Positions 26,322-34,130 of a stretch of 61,616 nucleotides of DNA are shown in pieces. How positions within the stretch are numbered: position 1 is the first letter of the stretch; every line of letters starts with the position of its first letter. Source of the stretch: DATBHZ01 sp036557185 (lineage in GTDB: Bacteria > Actinomycetota > Acidimicrobiia > IMCC26256 > JAENVU01). Position numbers and translations under genes: made by a program. Below the pieces are notes generated by a model that searched no databases, had not been told where the DNA came from, and saw nothing but the letters and a program-made list of their open reading frames with translations. The stretch covers positions 1-61,616 of the forward strand of contig DATBHZ010000033.1 in NCBI GenBank assembly GCA_036557185.1. Reading direction: 5' to 3'.

Positions 26322-26524
26322 GATACCTCGTCGCGTTCGGCAGGTTCTGGTACGACTTCGTCGTCGGCGACGATTGGCGGATCGCGGTCGGTGTGGTCGC
26401 CACCGTCGCCGTGGTCTATCTCGCGACGCATCGTGGCGCGGACGCTTGGTGGCTGATGCCGTGCGCGGTGCTCGCTCTGCTGAGCGTGTCGATCGTGCAC
26501 GCGACACGCGCGCAGCGCCGCTGA
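26318..26524 (+). CDS. 68-residue membrane protein coupled to the COG4280-like gene
   Basis: Begins at a GTG overlapping the previous stop by four bases (GTGA). The protein has an amphipathic start (YLVAFGRFWYDFVVGDDW), two membrane helices separated by ATHRGADAWWL, and a basic tail. No family is recognised. The overlap argues that it is made together with the upstream membrane protein, perhaps as a subunit. Confidence 0.7.
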   Translation: MRYLVAFGRFWYDFVVGDDWRIAVGVVATVAVVYLATHRGADAWWLMPCAVLALLSVSIVHATRAQRR

Positions 26525-26534
26525 ACGGGTTCGC

Positions 26535-27329
26535 TCAGCCCGTGCCACTTGTGGTCGCTCGTTCCTCCTGGACCTCGCACCGCGTGACCGCCGAGTACGC
26601 GACGAACGCGGTGATGACCAGCGCGAGCACGACGGTCACCGGGCCGGATCCGACTCCCAGGCCGCCGGCGCTCACCGGCTTGCCGAACCAATCGGCGAAC
26701 GAGGCGCCGAGGGGTCTCGTCATCACGTACGCGAACCAGAAGGCGAACACGGCGTTCCAGCGGAAGAAGCGGTATCCGAGCGCGGGCACGAGGATCAGCA
26801 CGCCGAACAGCGCGATCGACGCGACATAGCCCAGCTTCAGCGTCACCGCGGTGAGATCGCCGAGCGCGGTGCCCATCGCGAACGTGGCAACGACCGCGGC
26901 CCAGTAGAACAGCTCCCGGCGCGCCGTATCGATGCTGTGCACGGACAGCGTGCCCTCGCACACGTACCACGACACGAAGATGACCGCGAGTCCCAGGGCG
27001 CAGAGCACCGCCGAGACGGCGTACGGCACGCCGAAGCCCACGTGCATGACGTCCGCGCCCATCGTGCCGAAGATGCCGACCATGACGACGGCCAGCCAGT
27101 ACGTGACGGCTGCGTAGCGCCGCATCGAGAGCTGGAGCGCAAGCGCCCCGACGAAGCCGATCAGTCCGAGCAGCACCGCAGGGACCGGCTGGAGCGTGTG
27201 GACCAGGAAGTCCGAGGTCGACTCCCCGAGTGCCGTGGAGAGACCTTTGATGATCCAGAACAGCGCGGTGATCGCGGGGACGCGCAGGAGCGCGCGACGC
27301 GAGGCGAGAGGAAGCGTCTCCCTGTCCAC
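26535..27329 (-). CDS. COG4705-like membrane protein
   Basis: A 264-residue membrane protein with about eight helices in two related halves: ALFWIIKGLSTALGESTSDF near residue 21 and FYWAAVVATFAMGTALGDLT near residue 143. The repeated ALGE/ALGD motif places an acidic residue in a helix of each half. I relate it to COG4705, an uncharacterised membrane family, from memory. It converges on the 68-residue gene with ten bases between. Function unknown. The GTG start at 27329 has a GGAGG too close to be ideal, so the start is moderately uncertain. Confidence 0.75.
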   Translation of the reverse strand: MDRETLPLASRRALLRVPAITALFWIIKGLSTALGESTSDFLVHTLQPVPAVLLGLIGFVGALALQLSMRRYAAVTYWLAVVMVGIFGTMGADVMHVGFGVPYAVSAVLCALGLAVIFVSWYVCEGTLSVHSIDTARRELFYWAAVVATFAMGTALGDLTAVTLKLGYVASIALFGVLILVPALGYRFFRWNAVFAFWFAYVMTRPLGASFADWFGKPVSAGGLGVGSGPVTVVLALVITAFVAYSAVTRCEVQEERATTSGTG

Positions 27330-27466
27330 GCCTCCATGCTCGCCGTGCGTTGCCGAGCGGCGGCAGGCAGCGCGTCAGAATTAGCGAGGCGCTGACCGAG
27401 GATTACCGCGCCCTTCCCGCCGGTGCCCGGCAGCAGACGATCGGGATGGAGTCTGGAGACCATGCG

Positions 27467-28447
27467 ATGAGCGGCCCGAGAGCGCCGAGGGATGCGGCAC
27501 CGAGTCTCCAGCCCATGCTCGCCTCCGTCGCCGACGAGCTGGCCGACTCCGCAGCCTGGGCCTACGAGATGAAGTGGGACGGCATCCGAGCGATCGTCAC
27601 GTGGGACGCTCGTGACCGGATCCAAATCGAGAGCCGGAACGGGAACGACGTCTCCGTCAGCTTCCCGGAGCTCGCGTCACTCGGCGATGCCCTCGGGCAG
27701 CGCGGCGCCGTGCTCGACGGCGAGATCGTCGCTCTGGACGAGCACGCGCGTCCCAGCTTCCAGCTCCTCCAATCCCGGATGCACGTGTTCGATCCCGGTG
27801 TCGCGGCCCGCCGGGCGGCCGAGACGCCGGTCGTGTTGATCGTGTTCGACGTGCTCTGGCTGAACGGCGAGCTCACGATCGAGCTGCCGTACGACGACCG
27901 GCGCGGCCTGCTCGGCGGTCTCGGTCTCTCGGGGCCCGCGTGGCAGACGCCGCGCGTTGGTGACGCCGGAGCAGAAGCGAGCCTCGAGGCGAGCAGGAAG
28001 CTGGGCTTCGAAGGCGTCGTCGCGAAGCGCCGCGACTCGCGCTACGAGCCGGGCCGGCGCTCGCAGGCGTGGCGCAAGGTCAAGCATCAGCTTCGGCAGG
28101 AGCTGGTGGTGGTCGGCTGGCAGCCGGGTAAGGGATCGCGCAGCACCACGCTCGGCTCCCTGCTCCTCGCGTACCGCGAAGGCGAAGACCTGCGCTACGC
28201 CGGCAAGGTCGGTACCGGGATGTCCGATGCCGAGCTCGAGCGGCTGGCCGCGCTGTTGACACCGCTCGAGGTCCCTCGGCTCGCGCTGCGCGGCGGCGGA
28301 GTGCCACGTGACGCGCGGTTGGTCCGACCCGAGCTCGTGGTCGAGGTCGCGTTCACCGGCTGGACCGACGCGGGGCGTGTCCGGCACGCGACGTATCTCG
28401 GCTTGCGAGACGACAAGGACGCTGCCGATGTCGTCCGCGAGCAGTGA
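27467..28447 (+). CDS. ATP-dependent DNA ligase (LigD ligase domain / LigC type)
   Basis: A 326-residue stand-alone ligase. The nucleotidyltransferase motifs are in order: motif I EMKWDGIRA with adenylated Lys36, LDGEIVAL, FDVLWLNG, motif IV FEGVVAKR and motif V WRKVKH. An OB domain follows (about 205-326) with GWQPGKGSRSTTLGSLLL and KVGTGMSDAELERL. This is the ligase part of a bacterial non-homologous end-joining system, here separated from the polymerase. ATG at 27467 has a GGAG site upstream; an in-frame ATG at 27446 is the alternative. It converges with the LigD gene, 8 bases apart. Confidence 0.92.
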   Translation: MSGPRAPRDAAPSLQPMLASVADELADSAAWAYEMKWDGIRAIVTWDARDRIQIESRNGNDVSVSFPELASLGDALGQRGAVLDGEIVALDEHARPSFQLLQSRMHVFDPGVAARRAAETPVVLIVFDVLWLNGELTIELPYDDRRGLLGGLGLSGPAWQTPRVGDAGAEASLEASRKLGFEGVVAKRRDSRYEPGRRSQAWRKVKHQLRQELVVVGWQPGKGSRSTTLGSLLLAYREGEDLRYAGKVGTGMSDAELERLAALLTPLEVPRLALRGGGVPRDARLVRPELVVEVAFTGWTDAGRVRHATYLGLRDDKDAADVVREQ

Positions 28448-28455
28448 CCTGCGGG

Positions 28456-30054
28456 TTAGGAATCGTCGAGCTCCGGGAGCTGCTGCGCGTCGCGCAGCAT
28501 GGCAGCCATCGGGTCGCCGCGCTCCTGCACACGCTCGAGCACGGTCCGGATGGTCCACTGATCGGATCGGAGATCGGGCTCCTCGATCTCGTCCCATTCG
28601 ATCGGCACGGACACGGGTGCCCCTGCCGAGGGGCGAACGCTGTACGGGGCGACCAGCGTCTTGTTGATCGCGTTCTGCGTGTAGTCGAGCCGCGCTCGCC
28701 CGGCGCGCTCGTTCTTCTCCCACTGCCAGCTCACGAGATCACCTGCAACGGCGCCGATGGTGCGAGAAAGACGCTCGACCCATGCCCGCGTCTCGCTGAA
28801 CGACGGCCCGGGCACGATCGGCACCCAAACCTGGAGGCCGCGTTGGCCGCTCAGCTTCGGGTAGCCGCGCACGCCGAGATGCTCGAGCGCGGTGCGATGG
28901 AGCCGCACGAGCGTCACGAGCTCCTCCCACGACGTGTCGTCTCCCGGATCGATGTCGATGAGCGCGTACGTGGGTTCGTCCACGGCAGGGATCCGCGACG
29001 TCCAGGGATGGAGCTCGAGCGCGGCGTGATTGGCGAGCCAGGCGAGATCCGCGGCTTTCTCGGCAACGATGTAGGACTCGCTCTTGCCCGCGTCGGCCCC
29101 CTCGTAGCGCCACTGGCGCATCCAATCCGGTGTATAGGTCGGCGCCTGCTTCTGCCAGAAGCCCTTGGCGTCCGCGCCGTCGGGGTAGCGGTGCAGGTTC
29201 AAGGGCCGGTCCACGAGGTAGGGGACCATGACGGGGGCGATGCTCGCGTAGTAGCGGATCAGATCCCGCTTGGTCACGGCTTTCGACCGCCCGTGGCCGT
29301 GGAAGAGCTCCTTGTTCAAGTTGGTCAGGGCGATCGAGTGGCCCTGGAGCTCCCACGTGCCCTTGTCGACGAGCGCGTCGAGCGCCGCGAGCTCGTCGTC
29401 GTCCGGCCCGGCGATCTCGGGGACGGGCGCGACGAGCGTGCGCTCCCCCTCGGTCGTCCACATCCGTTCGGGGTGGGCCGCGACCTCGTCGTTCGTCAAC
29501 CCGCTGAGCACGGAGCGCGGATGGTCCTCGGGATCCCAGCCGGAAGATGCCTCCGGATCGTTCTTGTGGAGGACGAGCCACTGCTCCTTGTCCGCGCTGC
29601 CGCGACCCGTGCGCACAAGGACGACCCTGCCCTTGAGCTTCTCGCCGAAGAGGTCCACGTGGAGCTCGCCTTCGGTCACCGCGCGCGCCGGGTCGTCTGT
29701 TGCGTGCGGTTCCCAAGTACCTCGATCCCACACGATCACGTCGCCGCCGCCGTACTCACCGCGTGGGATCACGCCTTCGAAGTCGATGTACTCCAACGGG
29801 TGGTCCTCCACGTGCACCGCAAGATGACGCGCTGCAGGGTCAAGGGTCACTCCCTTGGGCACCGCCCAGCTCACGAGGACTCCTTCGATCTCGAGGCGGA
29901 AGTCGTAGTGCAGGCGCCGCGCCCGGTGGCGCTGCACGACGAAGCGCGGACCCTCGGAGGCTGGCTCGGCAGCGCGCGCGCCGGACGGCTCCGGCGTGTG
30001 GGAGAAGTCGCGCTTGTCGCGGTACGCGCGCAAACGGCGTTCGGCGGGTGGCAC
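28456..30054 (-). CDS. ligD: LigD phosphoesterase-polymerase protein (no ligase domain)
   Basis: A 532-residue protein. Residues about 10-165 are the 3'-phosphoesterase domain: YRDKRDFSHTPEPSG, VQRHRARRLHYDFRLEIEG, SWAVPKG and VIPRGEYGGGDVIVWDRG. Residues about 240-510 are the primase-like polymerase domain with HSIALTNLNKELF, RDLIRYYASIAPVMVPYL and the metal-binding D-x-D in LIDIDPGDD. The order phosphoesterase then polymerase and the lack of a ligase domain are matched by the separate ligase gene on the opposite strand. No ku gene is in the window. GTG start at 30054 places the conserved YRDKRDF at residue 11. Confidence 0.92.
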   Translation of the reverse strand: MPPAERRLRAYRDKRDFSHTPEPSGARAAEPASEGPRFVVQRHRARRLHYDFRLEIEGVLVSWAVPKGVTLDPAARHLAVHVEDHPLEYIDFEGVIPRGEYGGGDVIVWDRGTWEPHATDDPARAVTEGELHVDLFGEKLKGRVVLVRTGRGSADKEQWLVLHKNDPEASSGWDPEDHPRSVLSGLTNDEVAAHPERMWTTEGERTLVAPVPEIAGPDDDELAALDALVDKGTWELQGHSIALTNLNKELFHGHGRSKAVTKRDLIRYYASIAPVMVPYLVDRPLNLHRYPDGADAKGFWQKQAPTYTPDWMRQWRYEGADAGKSESYIVAEKAADLAWLANHAALELHPWTSRIPAVDEPTYALIDIDPGDDTSWEELVTLVRLHRTALEHLGVRGYPKLSGQRGLQVWVPIVPGPSFSETRAWVERLSRTIGAVAGDLVSWQWEKNERAGRARLDYTQNAINKTLVAPYSVRPSAGAPVSVPIEWDEIEEPDLRSDQWTIRTVLERVQERGDPMAAMLRDAQQLPELDDS

Positions 30055-30187
30055 CAGGCAGGCCTCTAGTCGGTCGGGCCCCGGCTCGAACCTCGCACGA
30101 TCTCATTGTACGAAGGTGACGGGATCGGTCGTCCTCGATGCAGGCGCTGCGGTGGACCGGCGCGGCACGGCCTGCTGGAATCGCGGG

Positions 30188-30694
30188 ATGGACGTTGCAC
30201 CCCTTCTGTTGGAGCTCTACGGGCGTATCCCGCCGCTCGCGACCTCAGTGGTCGAGGGGCTGGATCCCGGGCAGCTCACCAAGACGCCGGCAAAGGGTGC
30301 GAACACGATCGCGTGGCTCGTCTGGCACACCGCGCGTGTCCAGGATCACCACATCGCGGAGCTGCTCGACGTCGCGCAGGTCTGGACGCGTGACGATTGG
30401 GCGTCGAGCTTCGGACTGGAGCCCGATCCGCACAACACCGGGTACGGACACAGTGCGAAGGAGGTGCTGGCCGTGCGTCCGAAGGGAGCGGAGGTCCTCC
30501 TCGGCTACCTCGGAGCCGTCGACGCACGCACCCGATCGATGCTGGAGCGCCTGGTGCCCGACGACCTGGAGCGGATCGTCGATCGGCGGTGGGATCCGCC
30601 CGTCACGCTCGGGGTGCGGTTGGTGAGCGTCGCGGACGACGGCCTGCAGCACGTCGGTCAGGCGGCCTATGTGCGCGGGCTGCTGGAAGGTTGA
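30188..30694 (+). CDS. DinB/DUF664-family protein
   Basis: A 168-residue four-helix bundle protein. It shows GANTIAWLVWHTARVQDHH, with the metal-type histidines, and VADDGLQHVGQAAYVRGLLEG at the end, which is the third His motif of DinB-like proteins. DUF664 members in actinobacteria are often thiol (mycothiol or bacillithiol)-dependent enzymes of unknown substrate. Start ATG at 30188 gives the normal family length. Confidence 0.85.
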   Translation: MDVAPLLLELYGRIPPLATSVVEGLDPGQLTKTPAKGANTIAWLVWHTARVQDHHIAELLDVAQVWTRDDWASSFGLEPDPHNTGYGHSAKEVLAVRPKGAEVLLGYLGAVDARTRSMLERLVPDDLERIVDRRWDPPVTLGVRLVSVADDGLQHVGQAAYVRGLLEG

Positions 30695-30697
30695 GGC

Positions 30698-30871
30698 CTA
30701 GCCACGCTCGACGCGCAGCACCTCTTCCTCGTGGACGTTGAGCACTCGGTTGCTGCCACCACCGGGTGCGTAGAACACGACCCACTCGCCGGTCTCGAGC
30801 AGGCTCTCGGCCTCCACGGCCTCCGCCTCCCGGCCGCTCTGTGGCGCATACAGGATCTTGTACTGCTCCAT
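30698..30871 (-). CDS. Small conserved-looking soluble protein, 57 residues
   Basis: A 57-residue protein beginning MEQYKILYAPQSG and ending NRVLNVHEEEVLRVERG, with no membrane segment. Composition and codon use look coding, and GVVFYAPGGG-like WVVFYAPGGGSN suggests a beta-rich fold. A GGGG stretch four bases before the ATG is a possible ribosome binding site; a longer start at 30931 exists but would run into the divergent gene's start. No family recognised. Confidence 0.55.
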   Translation of the reverse strand: MEQYKILYAPQSGREAEAVEAESLLETGEWVVFYAPGGGSNRVLNVHEEEVLRVERG

Positions 30872-30932
30872 GTCCCCGACGTTCGACACGACCCGTGGCC
30901 CCCTTGATGACCAGTCGGACTGCGCTCCCAAG

Positions 30933-31601
30933 ATGAGCCGACGCGACTACGCGCCTCCGCGTGATGCAGCCGACCCACCGCGCGGGTCCGCGAAGCTCCC
31001 GCCACACGACTGGTACTCCGAAGGGGACCCCGCGAGGCTGGGCCCAGTGACCAAACGCAGACTCGCGTTGGTGCTCGCGGGCGTTGGGCTCGTCGCGGTC
31101 ATCATCTTCGGGGCGCTGTTTGCCCACCGGCTCGCGCTCGGCGACCGCACGTGCACGTTCAAGGGCGAGAACGCGACCTTCCACGTCTCACCCGAGGAGC
31201 TGGCGAATGCGCGCACCGTCGCGTCGATCGCCAGGGAACGGGGGCTCCCGCACCACGCGGTCACGATCGCGCTTGCCGCTGCGTTGCAGGAATCGAAGCT
31301 CCGGAACCTCTCCGGCGGCGATCGCGACTCGGTCGGTCTGTTCCAACAACGTCCGTCGCAGGGCTGGGGTCCGCGTGCACTGCTCCTGGACCCGGCGTAC
31401 GCAACGACCGCCTTCTACCGGGAGCTCGTCAAGATCGACGGCTGGCAGACCATGCCTGTGACCGAGGCTGCGCAGCGCGTGCAGCGCAGCAGCGCTCCGA
31501 CCGCGTACGAGCAATGGGAGCCGGAAGCTCGGGCCTTGGCGCGGATCCTCACCGGTGAGGTGACGACGCCCATCGCCTGCAAGAGCCCGTCACTGCTCTG
31601 A
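30933..31601 (+). CDS. Membrane-anchored lytic-transglycosylase-like protein
   Basis: A 222-residue protein with a proline-rich cytoplasmic N-terminus, one membrane helix (RLALVLAGVGLVAVIIFGAL, about residues 49-68) and an extracellular domain. That domain has ITIALAAALQESKLR-like VTIALAAALQESKLRNL with a Glu in the position of a lysozyme-like catalytic residue, then DRDSVGLFQQRPSQGWG, and TEAAQRVQRSSAPTAYEQW. This pattern is common in actinobacterial proteins annotated as membrane or transglycosylase-like. Peptidoglycan cleavage is plausible but unproven. It is divergent from the 57-residue gene. Confidence 0.75.
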   Translation: MSRRDYAPPRDAADPPRGSAKLPPHDWYSEGDPARLGPVTKRRLALVLAGVGLVAVIIFGALFAHRLALGDRTCTFKGENATFHVSPEELANARTVASIARERGLPHHAVTIALAAALQESKLRNLSGGDRDSVGLFQQRPSQGWGPRALLLDPAYATTAFYRELVKIDGWQTMPVTEAAQRVQRSSAPTAYEQWEPEARALARILTGEVTTPIACKSPSLL

Positions 31602-31655
31602 CCGTCGCCCGGCTCGATCGACGTGTATTCGGGGAAGGCCGGCGCCGACCGGCGG

Positions 31656-31672
31656 TAGCTTGCAGGGTCGTG
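31656..31672 (+). promoter_or_regulatory. Candidate -10 box, leaderless start of the ABC exporter operon
   Basis: TAGCTT (31656-31661), eight bases, then GTG at 31670. No ribosome binding site is needed or convincing. Confidence 0.45.
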
Positions 31673-32602
31673 CCCGGCGAGCATCTGATCACCGCCCGAG
31701 CCCTGCGCAAGCAGTTCGGCGACTTCACCGCGGTCGACGACATCGACATCGCCGTCGAGCGCGGCGAGGCGTTCGGCTTCCTCGGGCCGAACGGCGCCGG
31801 CAAGACGTCGACCATGCGGATGATCGCCTGCGTCTCCCAGCGCACGAGCGGGGAGCTGAGCGTCCTGGGCATGGACCCGGCGACGCAGGGATCCGAGATC
31901 CGCGCGCGGCTCGGCGTGGTCCCGCAGGAGGACACGCTCGACCTCGAGCTCACGGTCCGCGACAACGTGCTGATCTACGGCCGCTACTTCGGCATGTCGC
32001 GCAGCGAGACGCGTGACCGCGCCGACGAGCTGCTCGACTTCGTGCAGCTCACCGACCGGAGCGCCGACCGCGTCGACGCGTTGTCCGGCGGGATGAAGCG
32101 CCGGCTGACGATCGCCCGGGCGCTCGTGAACCAGCCCGAGCTGATGCTGCTCGACGAGCCGACGACCGGGCTCGACCCGCAAGCGCGTCACCTCGTCTGG
32201 GAACGTCTCTACCAGCTGAAGCGCAATGGCGCGACGTTGGTACTCACCACGCACTACATGGACGAGGCCGAGCAGTTGTGCGACCGGCTGGTGATCATGG
32301 ACGACGGGCGCATCGTCGCGGAGGGCTCGCCGCGATCGCTGATCGACCGGTACTCGACGCGCGACGTCGTCGAGCTCCGCTTCTCCGGACCGGAGGAGCA
32401 GCGGTCGATGCTGCCGAAGCTCGCGACCTTCGTGGAGCGGATCGAGGAGCTCCCTGATCGGGTGCTGCTCTACAGCGGCGACGGTGACGGCGACGTCGAG
32501 CGCATCACCTCCGACGGTGTGCGTCCCGAGTCGCTCCTCGTGAGGCGGAGCACCCTCGAAGACGTCTTTCTCACGCTGACCGGCCGGAGCCTGGAGGAGT
32601 AG
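31670..32602 (+). CDS. ABC transporter ATP-binding protein (NodI/DrrA type)
   Basis: A 310-residue ATPase with Walker A GPNGAGKTS (residues 39-47), Q-loop VVPQEDTLD, signature LSGGMKRRL, Walker B LMLLDEPTTGLDP, and switch His in LTTHYMDEAEQLCDR. The C-terminal 70 residues (PRSLIDRYSTRD to LTLTGRSLEE) are typical of ABC-2 exporters of the NodI/DrrA group, which export lipo-oligosaccharides or drugs. The stop overlaps the start of the first permease by one base. Three-gene operon. Confidence 0.95.
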   Translation: MPGEHLITARALRKQFGDFTAVDDIDIAVERGEAFGFLGPNGAGKTSTMRMIACVSQRTSGELSVLGMDPATQGSEIRARLGVVPQEDTLDLELTVRDNVLIYGRYFGMSRSETRDRADELLDFVQLTDRSADRVDALSGGMKRRLTIARALVNQPELMLLDEPTTGLDPQARHLVWERLYQLKRNGATLVLTTHYMDEAEQLCDRLVIMDDGRIVAEGSPRSLIDRYSTRDVVELRFSGPEEQRSMLPKLATFVERIEELPDRVLLYSGDGDGDVERITSDGVRPESLLVRRSTLEDVFLTLTGRSLEE

Positions 32603-33375
32603 TGCAGGTTCCTCTCTCGCTGCGCGTCGTCGAGCACCAGATCCAGGTGTTCAAGCGCTTCTGGCGCGGGACGGTGTTCCAGTACGTGCTCAACCCGGTG
32701 CTGTACCTGAGCGCGATCGGCTTCGGTCTCGGGGGCATCATCACGCAGCACGGCGGCAAGATCGACGGGCTGACGTACGCCGAATGGGTCGCGCCGGGCC
32801 TGATGGCAGCGTCCGCGATGCAGGGAGCCGCATCGGACTCGCTGTGGCCGATCATGGCGGGCACCAAGTGGATTCGCGTCTTCCACGCGATGGTGGCGAC
32901 ACCGTTGCGATCCCGCGATGTCTATGAGGGCCACCTGATGTGGACCTTCCTGCGATGCGCGGCCGGGGCAGCGATCTTCCTGTTCGTTGCGTTGCTGCTC
33001 GGTCTCGTCCTGTCGCCGTGGGGCGTGCTCGCGATCCCGTTCGCCGCGCTCACCGCCGCGGCCTTCGCCGCGCCCCTGATGGCCTTCGCCGCGACCCAGG
33101 AGACCGATCTCCGGTTCCCGGTGATCATGCGGCTGGGTGTGCTGCCGCTCTTCCTGCTCTCGGGAACCTTCTTCCCGATCTCGCAGCTGCCGACGTGGCT
33201 CCAGCCCCTCGCATGGTTCTCACCGTTGTGGCACGGCGTGCAGCTCTGCCGCGGCGCGACGACGGGGACGCTCGGTCTCGGGAGCGCGCTCGTGCATCTC
33301 GCGGTGCTCGGAGGCTGCGTCGCGGGCGGCTGGCTGTGGGGCATCCGGAGCTTCGCGAGAAAACTGACGTTGTAG
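32602..33375 (+). CDS. ABC-2 type permease, first subunit
   Basis: A 257-residue permease with six helices: a cytoplasmic start (VVEHQIQVFKRFWRGTVFQY), then GLMAASAMQGAA and the late LFLLSGTFFPISQLPTWLQP, the ABC-2 membrane signature. GTG start overlaps the ATPase stop. It pairs with the following permease to form a heterodimeric NodJ/DrrB-like channel. Confidence 0.92.
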   Translation: MQVPLSLRVVEHQIQVFKRFWRGTVFQYVLNPVLYLSAIGFGLGGIITQHGGKIDGLTYAEWVAPGLMAASAMQGAASDSLWPIMAGTKWIRVFHAMVATPLRSRDVYEGHLMWTFLRCAAGAAIFLFVALLLGLVLSPWGVLAIPFAALTAAAFAAPLMAFAATQETDLRFPVIMRLGVLPLFLLSGTFFPISQLPTWLQPLAWFSPLWHGVQLCRGATTGTLGLGSALVHLAVLGGCVAGGWLWGIRSFARKLTL

Positions 33376-33377
33376 CC

Positions 33378-34130
33378 ATGTTCGTCTATGTCGTCGAGCG
33401 CGACTTCATGGCCTACCGCCGCATGTGGGTGGTGTTCCTCTCGGGCTTCGCCGAGCCCTTCCTGTTCCTGCTGTCGATCGGCCTCGGCGTCGGGCACCTC
33501 GTCGGTTCGATCAACGTCGGCGGAACGTCAGTTTCCTACCAGTCGTTCGCCGCGCCCGCGCTGCTCGCAACCTCTGCGATGAACGGCGCGGTGTTCGACA
33601 CGACGTTCAACTTCTTCTTCAAGTTCAAGTACTCGAAGAGCTTCGACGCGATGCTCGCGACCCCGATCGGCACCGGCGACGTTGCGAGCGGCGAGCTCGT
33701 GTGGGCCCTGCTGCGCGGCACGATCTATTCCGCAGCCTTCCTGGTCACGATGGTCGCCTTCGGTCTCGTCGAGTCGTGGTGGTCGGTGTTGGCACTGCCG
33801 GCGGCGGTGCTCATCGGGTTCGGGTTCGCCGGCGCAGGCATGGCGGCGACCACGTGGATGCGCTCGTTCGTCGACTTCGACTACGTGACGATGGCGCTGA
33901 TCCCGATGTTCCTGTTCTCTGCGACCTTCTTCCCGCTCTCGCGCTACCCGGCGGGCCTCCAGTTCCTCGTTTCGATCACACCGCTCTACCAGGGGGTCGC
34001 GATCGAGCGCGCGCTCACGCTCGGCCAGCTCGACTGGACGCTCCTGCTCCACGCGGCGTACCTCGCCGTCATGGGCATCGTCGGTCTCCGCATCGCCGGC
34101 AAGCGCCTGACGCGCCTGCTCCAACCCTGA
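33378..34130 (+). CDS. ABC-2 type permease, second subunit
   Basis: A 250-residue paralogue of the preceding permease, with the same plan: YVVERDFMAYRRMWVVFLSG at the start, PALLATSAMNGAVFDTTF in the middle, and MFLFSATFFPLSRYPAGLQF with PLYQGVAIERA near the end. Two bases separate it from the first permease. It ends the operon; the next gene converges with no gap. Confidence 0.92.
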   Translation: MFVYVVERDFMAYRRMWVVFLSGFAEPFLFLLSIGLGVGHLVGSINVGGTSVSYQSFAAPALLATSAMNGAVFDTTFNFFFKFKYSKSFDAMLATPIGTGDVASGELVWALLRGTIYSAAFLVTMVAFGLVESWWSVLALPAAVLIGFGFAGAGMAATTWMRSFVDFDYVTMALIPMFLFSATFFPLSRYPAGLQFLVSITPLYQGVAIERALTLGQLDWTLLLHAAYLAVMGIVGLRIAGKRLTRLLQP

